Source: Miscanthus floridulus (taxonomy: Eukaryota > Streptophyta > Magnoliopsida > Poales > Poaceae). Taken from it: DNA of 64,000 nt. Below the pieces are notes generated by a model that was given only the letters and a program-made list of their open reading frames with translations, was not told the DNA's origin and did no database searches. How positions within the stretch are numbered: the first letter of the stretch is position 1; each line of letters begins with the position of its first letter. The DNA is taken from NCBI RefSeq assembly GCF_019320115.1, contig NC_089591.1:61575798-61639797 (forward strand), in the 5' to 3' direction. A program made the translations under genes and the position numbers. Shown piece after piece: positions 1 through 11,250 of this stretch.

Positions 1-1220
1 CCCAAAAATTTATTGGCTAATTTCTCTTAGGTCTAACCTAGATGCTAAGTGAGCTCATAACACTAGAGGTGTTACAATGTTAGAGCACCCAAGACTCACC
101 AAGACTCAGTTAAGCTCCTCTCCACTAGTGAATACATGTTTGCCACTTCAACATGGTGGGTTTCAAGACAATATACACCTTTTGGAGCTTCCTCATAATA
201 GCTTCCCCCACCAAGGAGTCTAGGTGATGGTAGTAACCAAGAGTAACAAGTTTTCAAGCTTCAACTCAAGAAAAACAAGGCAAGAACACAATATCACTCA
301 AGGCTAACACTCATTTGTCACTTCTTAGCTTGGGTGGCTATCCAAATGTTTCCTTATTCTCTCAACAAGTGTTAGTAGGAATGGTGAGCAAGAGTGTCTC
401 TAAATTAGCTAGGGGTACCACTTATATACATGATGAAGAGGTTGTAGTTGTTGAAATAAACTACAAGACATAGATATCACCAAATGATTTGTTGGCCTCC
501 ACTGGCCACTCCAAATCATACTATGGCATTGTGCTGGTTAGTTCCTATAATGGCTAGTTGAGAATGTACTAGAATGTTCCTCACCATATGATACATCGGT
601 GAGTAACATAGTCTCATTAGATCATATGGTGTACCATAGAGACTTAACCAACTTATATCACTCACTCAAGCTTGGCCTAGCAGATGATTCGCCGCAAGGT
701 CACACAAACAACGCCAGATCATATGGCACACTCTAATAAACCTACCAACAAGTCACTAAGTCAAGTTGTACCTCGTAGGATGATCCATTGTGAGTCACAT
801 AGTCTTACCGAATCATACGGCTCAATGGGTTGGTCAACGAGTCACTAATAAGTCAAGTTATGCCTCAGTTGATGATCCACCGACATTATACAGTCCCCAC
901 CAAATCATATGGTGACCACTTGGTCAGCGGCAAAGTCACTTTTGACTGGGAAATGGTACCACTGGATGATTCGCCGAGGATCAACCCTATCATCCGGTGC
1001 ATACTGCGGTGCTAATTTTTTGCGTTTTCAAGTTTGATCTCGATCATTCCAACTTCTTTGAGATTCTTGACTTGAAACCACTTTGATGGGGCCACTTACT
1101 ATCATCATCTTGACTGAGAATTAGCTTCATGTGCATCCACATTACCTTGGTTTGACTCCCTCAAGATGAATGCCTTGTACCCCCTCCCCTCATAGCATGA
1201 CCAAAGGAAAAACAAAGCCC
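1..1220. repeat. Probable LTR-retrotransposon-derived repeat fragment
   Basis: No long open frame is present. The sequence repeatedly uses near-identical phrases (an ATCATATGG core and GATGATTCGCCG variants), a style I associate with non-coding LTR regions of grass Gypsy elements. It resembles in character the element that begins at 62510, but no end or target-site duplication is visible. Assignment is by style only and could be wrong. Confidence 0.35.
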
Positions 1221-1880
1221 TAATACACACTACAACAAATGTCTCCATGCACACATCCTACATTCTCACTATAGTGTCCTAAGTCTTCACAAATATCCTT
1301 TGCACCATACACCAAACATCAAACCAAGTATTCAGGGCCAAGTATTTGTGGCCATTCAAATTATGACTAACTCAAATATGATTACCACTATAAAAACACG
1401 CATTAGTCACAACACTTGTGTCCATCAATCATTGAAACCTCAAAATCAATCTTCGTTCTCGGATTTGGCACCAACGAGATAACTTAAGACCAAGATAGAA
1501 TAGTTGGGTACTCACATTCTCATAGGATATTGTAAGAGGTTGGGGTGGCCGGATCCACCTCTGATCGGAGATGAGATAAAAAGCGAGCGCATCCGAGCCA
1601 GTGGCAACTCGAGCTGAGGTGAGGCAGAACAGATCTAGGTGACGATGGGCGTGGAGCTTTATTTTATTCAACCCCATGTAGCAAGACAACAACCACAATA
1701 GAGGATAAAGCAATGAAGCCTTCGATGATGACAAACATAGTAGCAACGATTATAATGACAATAGTGACCAAACCTATTGGAATATGGATTCCCTTGGTTC
1801 ATCTTCAATTTAATATAACACAAAATTATGATTTAAATAAATAAAGGGCAAGACTATGAGCAATAAAACCCTAGGAACTC
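1221..1880. other. Unassigned intergenic sequence
   Basis: Only short shadow ORFs occur and no gene, RNA or complete transposon was recognised. A CACTACAACAAATG string near 1227 resembles a CACTA-transposon end but has no partner. Confidence 0.4.
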
Positions 1881-1884
1881 AAAA

Positions 1885-2165
1885 TTGAGTGTAACTCAAC
1901 TGGTTAGGGTTCTGTGTGGTGGTACCTAACCACCAAATAAGTCCTGGACTTGATGTAGGTGCTTGTATTTTCATGAATTTATTTTATAATTTAATGGTAC
2001 TATTCTTTCAATGGTAGACGATCTACCCGTTGACAGTGAGACGCTTGTGGTGACCTCGTCAATCTTAATCTCAAGATTTTTAGTTTAGTGTCTTTGTAGA
2101 TGCTCATAGGGGAGGTGAATGTGCGTGCGTGCATGTGAGTTGTTGGTATTTGTACTACGATTCAC
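1885..2165 (+). mobile_element. tRNA-derived SINE (Au-SINE-like), diverged
   Basis: The segment begins with an RNA polymerase III A-box-like stretch (AACTCAACTGGTTAGGG). About 45 bases later an AAGTCCTGGACTTGATGTAGG stretch stands where the B box should be, degenerate. The body contains 'GAGACGCTTGTGGTGACCTCGTCAATCT' in pieces, then the GTGCTCATAGGGG and GTGCGTGCGTGC tail blocks typical of grass SINEs. A second partial copy lies at 26020-26145. Family membership is from recognition; the exact ends are approximate. Confidence 0.55.
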
Positions 2166-2169
2166 CAAA

Positions 2170-3810
2170 AAACACTAGGGAGAACTATAAACAAATCCAG
2201 ATTGCACTAAATCTAGTATCAACGACATACTATATTTCTATAAATTTTATTCTTGTTTCAATTTTTCATTTAAATTAAACTAGTTATGGAGTTTTTAGAA
2301 AACAAACCCAATTTTATTATTATCGGAACACAAAACTACCTTTAAAACCAATTAGATGGCCAAGTTTATGATTTCCTGGTTTTAGCCTTGCATGACCAAA
2401 AGTAATCTCGACACTCAAGCAATAATTAGATGGCCAAAAAAAGTTATTTTTTTCTAATAAATATAGTTACCTAAGTGTTTCATCATCGGTAGCGCCGGTA
2501 TTTTATCTAAAAAAAAGTAACGTCGGTATCGCCAAAAGATATCATATTTGGGTTGGGAGTTTAAGTAGCCTAAACATATTATGTTTTTGACAACGAAAGA
2601 AGGTAAGATGGGTCGACTTGCGATTAGAAAAATGATCCTGTTTCGTCAGAAGCGTGGGTGCCGTGCATTCTTTTTAGTAGTGCTCTATCATCATCTTACG
2701 TTGTCTTGGTTTTGTGCTTTTCCGCGACAACAAAGAGTTGCTGTAGATGAAACTGGGATGCTTTTATGCCTTTTGTGGGATGCTCCGTAGATTATGTCAG
2801 CGCCTAATTTTCTACTTTAGCAAACTTTCGTCTTTTCTTTGAAACGAAGGATTGATCGTCCTATTACTTTTAATCTATCATTTTCCTTTTCGCAGGGAGT
2901 TTCTCTCTCCTGCATGTGAGCTTTTTTCTTTGACAAAACAAACTTTGTTGTTGTTGATTGCTGCTCAAACGATATATATCCATATAAACTACTAGCAGGG
3001 AAGCAAATGTGCCTGACTCACTGGTAGAGAAGACGGCGCTTATCCATAACCACCAGTTAGCAGGTCGTTAAACACACGATCGACCACACTGAAACTCCCC
3101 GTCGGCGCCTGAAACTGTTGCCTTGTTCAAATGACGACTTCAAGTCCTCTCAGTCGACTGCCGTGTGTACCTGCAATAAGAAACAACAACGACCTAGTAG
3201 AGCGAAGAAAATGCAGCGCACTTGCGCATATAATACCAGACGAGTATCAGATGTTTTCCTTCGTTCCACCGCCCTTTATGACACTCAACTACCCAGGATC
3301 ATTAGTGCTGATCCCCTTCTTTGTCATCCAGCATTATACTCATTGTTTACCGAGTACTCTGAACATCTGGGACAGCATTCCGGTGAAGTCATGTTCTATG
3401 CTTTTTACATCGTCCTTATTTGATCCCGGAAGATCACATTATTACAAGTGGTTCAGAACAGCTCACTGTTCACGTGGGTGTATCAATGATGAGCACACGG
3501 TGTGACGTGTTAGAATTCTGGACAATCGTATAGTCGTATACTCGTATCCAGTCGCTGCTTCCCCGTTTCGTGACTCGGTCCTACTGCACAGGAAATAGGC
3601 CGTATTTTATATGTTACTAAAACCCAAAGTTGGAAGCTCTTAATAGCTCTGGCAAACAGATTGTAGAATGTGCTCTCCGTTATATCAGTAAGTTGAATCT
3701 AAATTTTCTCTAAGAGTTGATTTGATAAAAAAAATTATTGATTTTCATCTTCGCTGGTATTTGTGAAAAAACTATAATGGGATCTTTCTAAGGTATCTAT
3801 CTGGAAATAA
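2170..3810. other. Unassigned intergenic sequence
   Basis: AT-rich up to about 2560, then mixed composition. The ORFs here (2581-2790, 3118-3423, 3131-3505) are short, overlap in several frames and match no family I know. No promoter, RNA gene or transposon end was recognised. Confidence 0.4.
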
Positions 3811-3811
3811 A

Positions 3812-3930
3812 GGCCATGTTCGCTTGAACTTATCAGCCGTACCGTTTCAGCGAAATAGCAGTGTTTTTCTCTCACAACAAATCAGCTTCAGCATCAGCAT
3901 CAGCTGTTTTTCTAGCCGGCCGAACAGGGC
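3812..3930. mobile_element. MITE, GTTCGC-terminus family, copy a
   Basis: Left end GGCCATGTTCGCTTG pairs with the reverse complement of the right end CCGGCCGAACAGGGC, giving terminal inverted repeats of about 15 bases with mismatches. The interior carries TTTTTCTCTCACAACAAATCAGC, the complement of the TTGTTGTGAGAGAAAAA core shared with copies at 18509, 25124, 27669 and 35125. AAA flanks both sides, a weak candidate target duplication. It is about 119 bp and non-coding. Confidence 0.65.
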
Positions 3931-4089
3931 AAAAGGGAGGATGGAGCACAACCCATCATCTGCCAGACCTAACCCATGGAATCGTGGAAGGCAGTTAGAA
4001 CAAAAAGAAGTCTATTATCCATTCTTAGACTATTGTCGTAGTCGGATTTTTTTTTCTCAAATCAAACTCTAAAATAAGACATCTCCATG

Positions 4090-4795
4090 ACATGGTTCGA
4101 AGTGGTTTTAAAAGCGGAATTTGTCTTTCTTAGTTAAAAAAATCTAGAAAATACTTGACAAGGTTTTTCAACCACAAAAAATGTTTTTGACCTTCTAAAA
4201 ATTTTCAAAAAAAAAAACATAGAGATAGATTGGGATATGAAGAATCCAAGTAAAATATTTAGAGCTCATAAAAATATATCTAGAAGCTTCAAAAATAGAT
4301 TTTGCTCTTGAAAATGATAAAAATATACCAAAAAACTAGAAAACTTCCAAAATTTTCTAATGACTATCTGAACATATTTAGAAACTTTGCACTATAAAAA
4401 TATGAGATGTAACCAACATGAATGCAACATATATTAATGTTGAATGGATTTATGCTATGCATTTATGCTGGCTGTGTATTATGTCTTTTTGTTGTGGCAA
4501 GTTTTAAGAACATGTTCAAACATCAACTGAAATGTTTTGGGATTTTCTAGATTTTTTAGTTTGTTTATTTTCCTAGAGCTAAAAATATTTTTTAGGAACT
4601 TCTAAATTTTTTTTAATGAGTTTAAAATATTTTATTTGAATTCATTATATTCCAATCTATAGCTAGGATTTTTTTTAAAAAAATTTCTAGAAGCTTAGAG
4701 ACATTTTTTGTGGTTTAATAGCCTTGTCAAGTATTTATAAATTTTTTAACTAAAAGATGAGAAAACCACTTTGAAACTAGGACAGGGAGGTAACT
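4090..4795. mobile_element. Long AT-rich inverted-repeat (foldback) element
   Basis: The two halves are inverted copies. GTTAAAAAAATCTAGAAAAT and CTTGACAAGG...ACCACAAAAAATG at about 4131-4190 recur reverse-complemented at about 4690-4765, and GAAGTGGTTTT at about 4098 pairs with AAAACCACTTT at about 4764. Each arm is about 290 bases around a spacer near 4390-4490. No ORF is present. It behaves like a large MITE or foldback transposon; the family was not identified and terminal duplications were not resolved. Confidence 0.65.
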
Positions 4796-4799
4796 TGAA

Positions 4800-5208
4800 C
4801 GGTTTGAAAAGTTCAGGGCTTAAGATTTCTGATTTTGAAGTTAAAAGAAAAGAATTAGACTAGAGATAATGTTCGGCGAGCTAAAATGAACTTTTGCCGT
4901 TACAACTCTTCAGAAGGCCTATGCTTCAGCGGCCCGTTCGGGATGCCTTTGTTGTGGCCCATTTAGCCGCGCACGACGGCCATCCAAGGCGGGCTTGCCT
5001 GCAACGGACTCTGGAAAACTACGATTGCTTTGCTCTGTTCGTTTTCCGATTTCTGCGCCCGTTTTGAGGGACACGTTCAAAGCACTATTCAAGGCATTGC
5101 AGCGGACTCGGATTTTGGACAAGTGGAGATAAATAGTACTCTCCCAGGTCATTGGGTTGGCAAAAATCTCCCAGGTAGTCACCGGCTTCTGCAGACGACT
5201 CCGCCGCG
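4800..5208. promoter_or_regulatory. Region upstream of the SAUR-like gene
   Basis: Non-coding, becoming GC-richer towards the gene. A GATAAATAG string at about 5128 lies some 80 bases upstream of the ATG at 5209 and is a possible TATA element. No auxin-response TGTCTC element was confirmed. Confidence 0.35.
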
Positions 5209-5586
5209 ATGTTACTATTCAAGAAGAAGCAGGAGCAGGGGCGTCGCCGAGGGCCAGCAGTGTCGCCCGAGCGGCTCGTCACGGTGCGCGTCGAGGTCCC
5301 GGGCCACGTCGGCCGCGAGTACGTGCTCCCGGCGTCGCTGCTCGGGCACCAGCGCCTGGCGCCGCTGATGGCAGAGGCGGAGGCGGAGTACGGCGTGCAG
5401 CAAGGCGACGTGATCCGCGTCCCGTGCAGGCCCTGCCACTTCGTGGACGCCATGGTGTGGGCTGCGGTCGAGGAGGCCATGCAGGCGGGGACGCCCCACG
5501 GGGCCGCGGTCGATCCCGGCGTCGACTCCGCCAAAGACAGCGGGAACCGCCATGACCTTGGCTGGTATCTAGCTCGGCCACATTGA
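5209..5586 (+). CDS. SAUR-like auxin-responsive family protein
   Basis: An intronless frame of 125 residues, as expected for small auxin-up RNA (SAUR) genes. The central part reads REYVLPASLLGHQRLAPLM, then AEAEYGV and a short VIRVPC, which follows the SAUR core order of a 'Y-V-P-ylhHplf-LL-eAEeEfG' block ending in 'l-iPC'. The N-terminus is short and basic (KKKQEQGRRR); the tail after the domain is low-complexity and not conserved as far as I can tell. SAURs act at the plasma membrane and cytoplasm, inhibiting PP2C-D phosphatases to promote cell expansion; that role is inferred from the family. The gene is convergent with the kinesin gene, whose stop is only 277 bases away. The ATG chosen is the first in frame before the basic stretch. 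The core is somewhat divergent, so the family call is moderate. Confidence 0.6.
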   Translation: MLLFKKKQEQGRRRGPAVSPERLVTVRVEVPGHVGREYVLPASLLGHQRLAPLMAEAEAEYGVQQGDVIRVPCRPCHFVDAMVWAAVEEAMQAGTPHGAAVDPGVDSAKDSGNRHDLGWYLARPH

Positions 5587-5863
5587 TCGTCATCGTCGCG
5601 GCATTGGTTATTCGTCAGCAAGGAACAGTGCCACCATTTTTTTTTTATCTTAGCCCGAGTCGATTTCTCGTTGACGGTTTGCAAATTGTAACTGTAAACA
5701 AGTGTAGCTCTTGAAAATGCTACCAAATTTCATTGCGGACTAATCACAAAATGTTCAAGAATTTCTATTTCCAAGAAGGCAACACCAATCTATTACACAA
5801 AAATAAAAACAAAAAAAAGAGGGAGCAACCTTTTTTTTTGTCAGATGCGTTTTTCGAGTGCCG

Positions 5864-8800
5864 TCAGTCTAGAGAAGAACGGCCATATCGCCAACTATAG
5901 TGCGATCTCCGGGTGAACTGCTGCGGCGCGAAGCTCAGACCAAACATCTCCCTCAGCGCCTTCCCAGGCTCCAGGAGCCCGATCAGTCTGGCCACGAGGG
6001 ACGCGCTCTCCCTCACATGCTCCAGGTTCTTGGTCTCCGTCCAAAGGCGCCAAGCGACCTGCAGCCGCCTCCTCTTGGAGGACAGCGAGACTTCCCACTT
6101 GGTGTACAAGCTCTCCCGTTCCTGGATCGTCAGCCGCTTCTGCATTTGCCTGCAGAGCATCTCCCTCTCACGTTGCAGCTTCTTTGCACTGCACAGCAGA
6201 TCATTGAGTTTGAGTGATGCGACACAGCAAAGTTGTGAAAGATATGGAGATGAGTTACCTTGAAACCAGAGAAGTGCTCACGGTGCCTGCTACCACGTTA
6301 CGCCCCATGCTTCCGTTGGAGTATGTATTTTTGAGAAATGATAGCCTCCTAAGCTCCACTTCCATGTAAATGGCGTCGGCTGGGTCTCCTTTGAACAACA
6401 GGAAAAAGTAAGTCCTGTGGACCAAGGAAACGTTGCATCCATGCCACAGGTCAATGATCTCTTGCTGTTTCTTCTCAAATTCCAATGGCCAGCGCGAAGG
6501 TGATTGCAGGGCATCCATAATGGGATCCAGCCCCACGCTCCTTATGGTCCCTTCAGCCAATTCTCCATTATCACCCTGAAAATGGTAACATAAAAAAGGC
6601 GATTGTTCTAATGAGCTAATAAAAACTGTAGGACATAGCTGTGTGCTAAATTTTATCTCACTAGGATAATAATAAGATGAGCCATGCCAGCAGGAAAACC
6701 AGAACATTTCCAGTTTCGCACCTGATCACCATGTTGCTTCTGATACTGTACCTGAGCCATTTCTTTTAGCTCCGCGACAAATTCACCTATGCCAGCAACA
6801 AATTCTGTATCACCAGCAACAGAGCTGTTTTCCTTGAGTCCATCCCTCGCGGTGATAATTTCAGATAGCATTGATCCTGCTCTGGATAAAGTTTCACTCT
6901 CTGCATCATAGTTCAGTGCAGGTACCCTTCTTTGAAATGTTTCGGGTCTCCCTGGGTAGTCCATGAAACTTCTGCTTGGAGGGGTGCAATCTTCTTTCTC
7001 CAAGCCTTCCAACAAAGTAGAACCCATCAGAGACCTACAGCTCCTGCTCCTGCCAATTACTCTTGAGCTTGATGAGTTACGCGTAGAGGATCCCAGATCC
7101 ATGCCAAGATTGGCAAACGGTTTTTTGACATTCTCCAAATGTTGTTCCAGGGTAATAGGAGATGCATCATGCTGTCTAGAATTCACAGATCGATTTAGAT
7201 TATTATCCCCTTGCATGCTGGAAGCTACATTTGAATCTTGCAGACTATTGCTTCCCAAAGCTGACGACTCTAAACATTCATTTTCTTCTGTTTCATTGGT
7301 CTCTATGCACCGTACTTCTTTGCAAAGATCCTCTGAATCTTCATTAGATATTTGAGAGTTATCATCTCTGCCATTAGTTGGGGGCATCCCACTGAATGGG
7401 GGACTACTGACTGAATAGCTAAGAGGGGTAGCAAACTGCACATCATTTTCAGATTGCTGGGACCTATAATCTCTTTGTATTGTCTGGCGTCCTTGAAGCC
7501 TAAAATTTTGGCCACTGCTGACAACTTCTGATGTCGTCGACCGCTCATCCTCACATGGCTGAGGAACATCAAAAGTAAAGTTTCTTCCAGAAGAAGCCTA
7601 CATTTGTACAGAGAGAAATGTCTTTTGTTATGAAGGAACAGTCAAGCTGATCAACTAGAAAGCAGTGAAATGCGTCTACCTGGGGGTGCTTCGAACTGTG
7701 GTTATCTCCTACAACCTTGAGCAAATCTTGCAGTCTAGATTGAGTGAGATCACGTTGTAACTTCAGTTCCTTAATTTCCTTCTCCATCTGCAAAGAACAA
7801 GTGAAATTTTACAAAACGTCATGGAAGTAGTCATATTTTTGCAGTGAAGACAACTGGCATGATAAATGACAAATGCAACATGCATAGTTAGTTCATTATG
7901 GTTACTATGTTTCTTCATGTACAAAGATGGTGAGATGAATATACATGAAAAAATCATAAGTAGCAGTTACCTTCCGGATTTGATTATCTTTTTCTTTCAC
8001 TAATGCTTCAAGACCGGAATATGAAGTTGGGCATCTCAGTTCATTCTCCAACCTTGCAAGTTCTTTTTGTAATTGCTTAACTAGTGCTTTATCAGACATA
8101 ACCACATTAACCTGGGCATTTGTCACCACTTCCTTTGCACAACTTGCAAACATCAAGGTATTTCTTGACTGTTCCATATGGTTTCGGGCTGGGCTCATTG
8201 TACAAATAATAGCTGTCCTTGCATTGCCTCCTAGAGAAGGCTGTAATATGCGTGTGAGCTTTGAATCTCGGTATGGTATGTGTCCATTTCTTACCTTGCT
8301 GCAGAAATGAAAATAGGTAAACAATTAAATGCTCTGATGCTCCAAAAAAATAAAGAGTATTTTTATCGTATGAGGAGCATACTAAACTGGAACTGGAACA
8401 CTGAGTTATGGTTGTACCTTAGTTTCCGAATCACAGTTCCGAGGGTAAGTAGACTTCTATTAATATGACAGCCTTCCTTCAGCCTAGCCCCAGCTGATAA
8501 TGCCTGAGATGCACGTTCACTTCCAGCCAAATCAACAAAGTTCTGCATAGTACAGTCAAATGTGCTTACACTTGCTTACCCATTTTATGCCATGAAAGAA
8601 ATACGAGTAAATAATTATTTCTCACCACACTAGCAACAAGTGTTGTTGACTTGTCCTTACCCAAGAACTCACGAGCAGAACTTTCGATAGTCTGAAAGAA
8701 TCATTTATCAAATCATAAGTGATGGAATTAGGCAGCGGCTATTTTACATGAATCTACCAAGCCCTTTTCTTTTCTACATGCAACCGAGCAGTAGGCAAAC

Positions 8801-10451
8801 CAGTTTAAGTATTTGGTGTGATCTGGAGCTGTTTTCATTTAGGTATGTCTCTCCGGTCCTCCTTTGAGCTGGTACAAGAACACAAAGTACACTGAGATGA
8901 TAATAATCACCAATTAGGTATTAAAGAAAGGAGTTCCTTAAACAAACTACTAAAGTACACACCTTCACACACATAAATAAGTTCTTTCAGGTGGTCCGAA
9001 TCCCTCAAGATCACCTCTGTAAGGTTTTCTACATATGTTCCCTTCTGTAGAAATAAACAGCATCAAAACCATAATCAGTGCATGGGGACAGTAGGATACC
9101 TTTTCTTCTCTCTTTCTTTTCTCTAAAAAATTAAAAATATAGCTATTTGTTGCTCTGACCTCTGCATCATCCCAAAGTCTAAGTGATGTGCTTTCTGCAC
9201 TAAGAAGATCCCTTACAACTTCGTTATATATTTCAATTGCTGAAAATTTCAATACAAATGCTCTCTCCTCATGCTGCAAGAAAGAAATGGTCACGTGTAT
9301 CAGCTGGCAAGTAGAAATGGTGCCATTTTGAAGACTTGTTATGAATTTAATCTTAGGAATGATTATTTGGTTACCTTGGCAATGTAATCATAGATATCTG
9401 CTGCTGTATGTTCCGTTATTCCAGTCATGGTGTATGTTTTTCCACTACTTGTTTGACCATATGCAAAAACACTTGCTGTTACAAACAAATAAAGGAGGAA
9501 AGAAAACACATTTCAGTGACTTCATGGAGTACTTTCATTCAAAAAAACAGGAGTAAGATAGCAAGCAGATGTTGACTTACAGTTAATGCCACTAACTACA
9601 GAGAGGGCAACTGCTTTGGCCCCTTCCTCATATACTTCTTTGGTATTACAGTCAGAACGAAATACCCTATCTGCAAAAAAACAGAGTTGTGTCAAATAAG
9701 CTGCACACAACATAGCTGGAAAGTAAGGGACTTTGCAGTGCATACTTGTGAAAAGAGCAAAGTAAAGCATCACTGACTATCTACACTCTAGCCAGATAAA
9801 TATCTGCCAACTACAATTGAAATCGTACGGTTAAATTTCAGGGGAGTTTCTTTATAATAAAATAGTCTCTTAGGGGACCATCTTGCTACACTGAAAGAGT
9901 TACTTCAGGTTGTTGATACCATTACTCCAAAATCAACTTAGCCGAGGTGTTTTCACTGCTAGTAACAAACGATTGATGATCTGGGAAATGGAGGTAAGAC
10001 AAATGTTCCGAATTCTGAGCAATATCAAAAGGATAGACTTGAAAGTTGAACGTTTCCCTCTCAAAATACAACTGAACATGAGTATTCAAATTGAATGTAG
10101 CGGTTGGACAGCCAATTTCTGAACAGAACCTGCAGAGATAATGAAATGCTGCATCCAGAAGACCAACTGAACAAAAGAAGCCTGATTTGCAAAGGACTAA
10201 CCAAACGAATACGCAGTCGGAGCAGTGGGGCGGTCCGGGAAGGTGCTCCGGGAGATGATGGTAGTGTCGTTGATGCACTCCCACTCCGCCGGGTCCCCCC
10301 TTGCAATCTCCTTGTCGCTGAGCGGCCTCAGCCTCACCGAGACCAGTATCTTCTCCAGCCTTCCCGCAGCACCTCCACCGCCGCCATTGGCCACCTCGGC
10401 CCCATCCACCTTGTCCCACTGCACCGGCGCGTCGCCTCCAATCGCCCCCAT
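5864..10451 (-). CDS. Kinesin-7 family motor protein (NACK-type C-terminal domain)
   Basis: Thirteen coding exons give about 947 residues: 10451-10202, 9670-9581, 9475-9375, 9273-9160, 9044-8963, 8868-8801, 8691-8626, 8542-8418, 8298-7971, 7787-7680, 7597-6722, 6575-6259 and 6182-5864. All junctions are GT-AG and keep frame. The motor domain (about 30-350) shows the P-loop GQTSSGKT (120-127), switch I NENSSRSH (223-230) and switch II DLAGSE (261-266), so ATP binding and hydrolysis should be intact. A coiled-coil neck follows (about 365-440), then a Ser-rich linker with RSRSCRSL, and a C-terminal block (about 750-947) with [21 protein letters not shown] and [17 protein letters not shown], matching the DUF3490/NACK-associated domain. 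Plant kinesin-7s of this type move on microtubules and include the phragmoplast regulators; the exact role here is inferred. The start MGAIGGD was chosen because the motor begins 27 residues later. The exon 12/13 junction is ambiguous: the better acceptor at 6190 breaks the frame, and one 7 bases downstream restores it. Confidence 0.9.
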
Positions 10452-11250
10452 CTCTCGCTCCTTGTCCTCTTCTGTCTCCTCTCTCCCTCCCCCTCCTCTC
10501 CGCAGTTCTCTGCCCCAGCTTACACCATCTGCCAAGATCACACAGTATTATAAGCAACAGAAAAAGCGCACCAACATCGAAAACAAACAAAATCAACGAA
10601 CAGGACTGGGAGAGGGATCGAAGCGCCCCGCCCGGCCTACTCCAGTGATCTGGACGTGGAGCGGAGCTAGCTAGCTAGCCACGCTGTCGAGCAAGTGAGT
10701 GGTTGCTCTAATAGGTGGCGGAGGAGGCGGGCGGGCGGGCGGGCGTTCGTTCGTCGCGGGTCCCGGCCCCGACGCTGCTACAGCGCTGATTAGGATGGTG
10801 GTTAGAGTGTCGTCTACTCCTACATCGGGATCACACTGATTAGGCCGGGGAAGACGAGGAGGAGCCCGAATCTACCAGCGTAGCCACTCATGGCAATGTT
10901 GACCTTCCTGCTTCCCAAGGACGACGCCGCGAGAGAGCGAGCCATATTTTACGATCCCACCGACGGCGGGCGACGGGAGCAGGATCACATGACAGGACAG
11001 TCTCGCTACTGCTCGTAATTTTACCCGCGCCTCACCACCAACCATCACTGTGCCACCAAGCTTTAAATCGCAATCCCCACGGCAAACCTGTAATGCTGAA
11101 GCGACAGCGACACGGAAGCTGCGAAACAAGCAGAGCAGGAGTGGAATTTACCGAGCCTAGATGTGGGCCCGTGACACTGACGGCATCCGCCACGGCGCGG
11201 GGGCTCAGCTTGTCGGCGGCGGCAGCGGCGGGCATGGCGGAGCAGCACTA
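10452..11250 (-). promoter_or_regulatory. 5' region of the kinesin gene, possible upstream exon
   Basis: GC-rich upstream sequence on the minus strand with a (GGGC)n run near 10728-10745. A minus-strand frame at 11235-11155 (MPAAAAADKLSPRAVADAVS...) is followed by GGTAAAT, a plausible splice donor, so it may be an upstream exon or part of another transcript. Homology was not recognised and there is no direct link to the kinesin frame. Confidence 0.3.

Noticed and set aside
1225..1240. CACTACAACAAATG resembling a CACTA transposon end
   Set aside because: No inverted partner end and no target duplication could be found.
2581..3505. Cluster of ORFs of 69-124 residues
   Set aside because: Overlapping in different frames, with no recognisable domain, codon bias or splice context.
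5085..5726. 213-residue minus-strand ORF over the SAUR-like gene
   Set aside because: It is the antisense shadow of a GC-rich coding frame; no family features, and the + strand frame has a recognised domain.
10104..10674. 149-residue + strand ORFs over kinesin exon 1
   Set aside because: Shadows of the GC-rich kinesin first exon, which has a clear motor-domain start on the minus strand.
11155..11235. Possible separate gene starting MPAAAAADKLSPRAV
   Set aside because: A plausible splice donor follows, but no downstream exon or family match was found; mentioned only within the kinesin 5' region.
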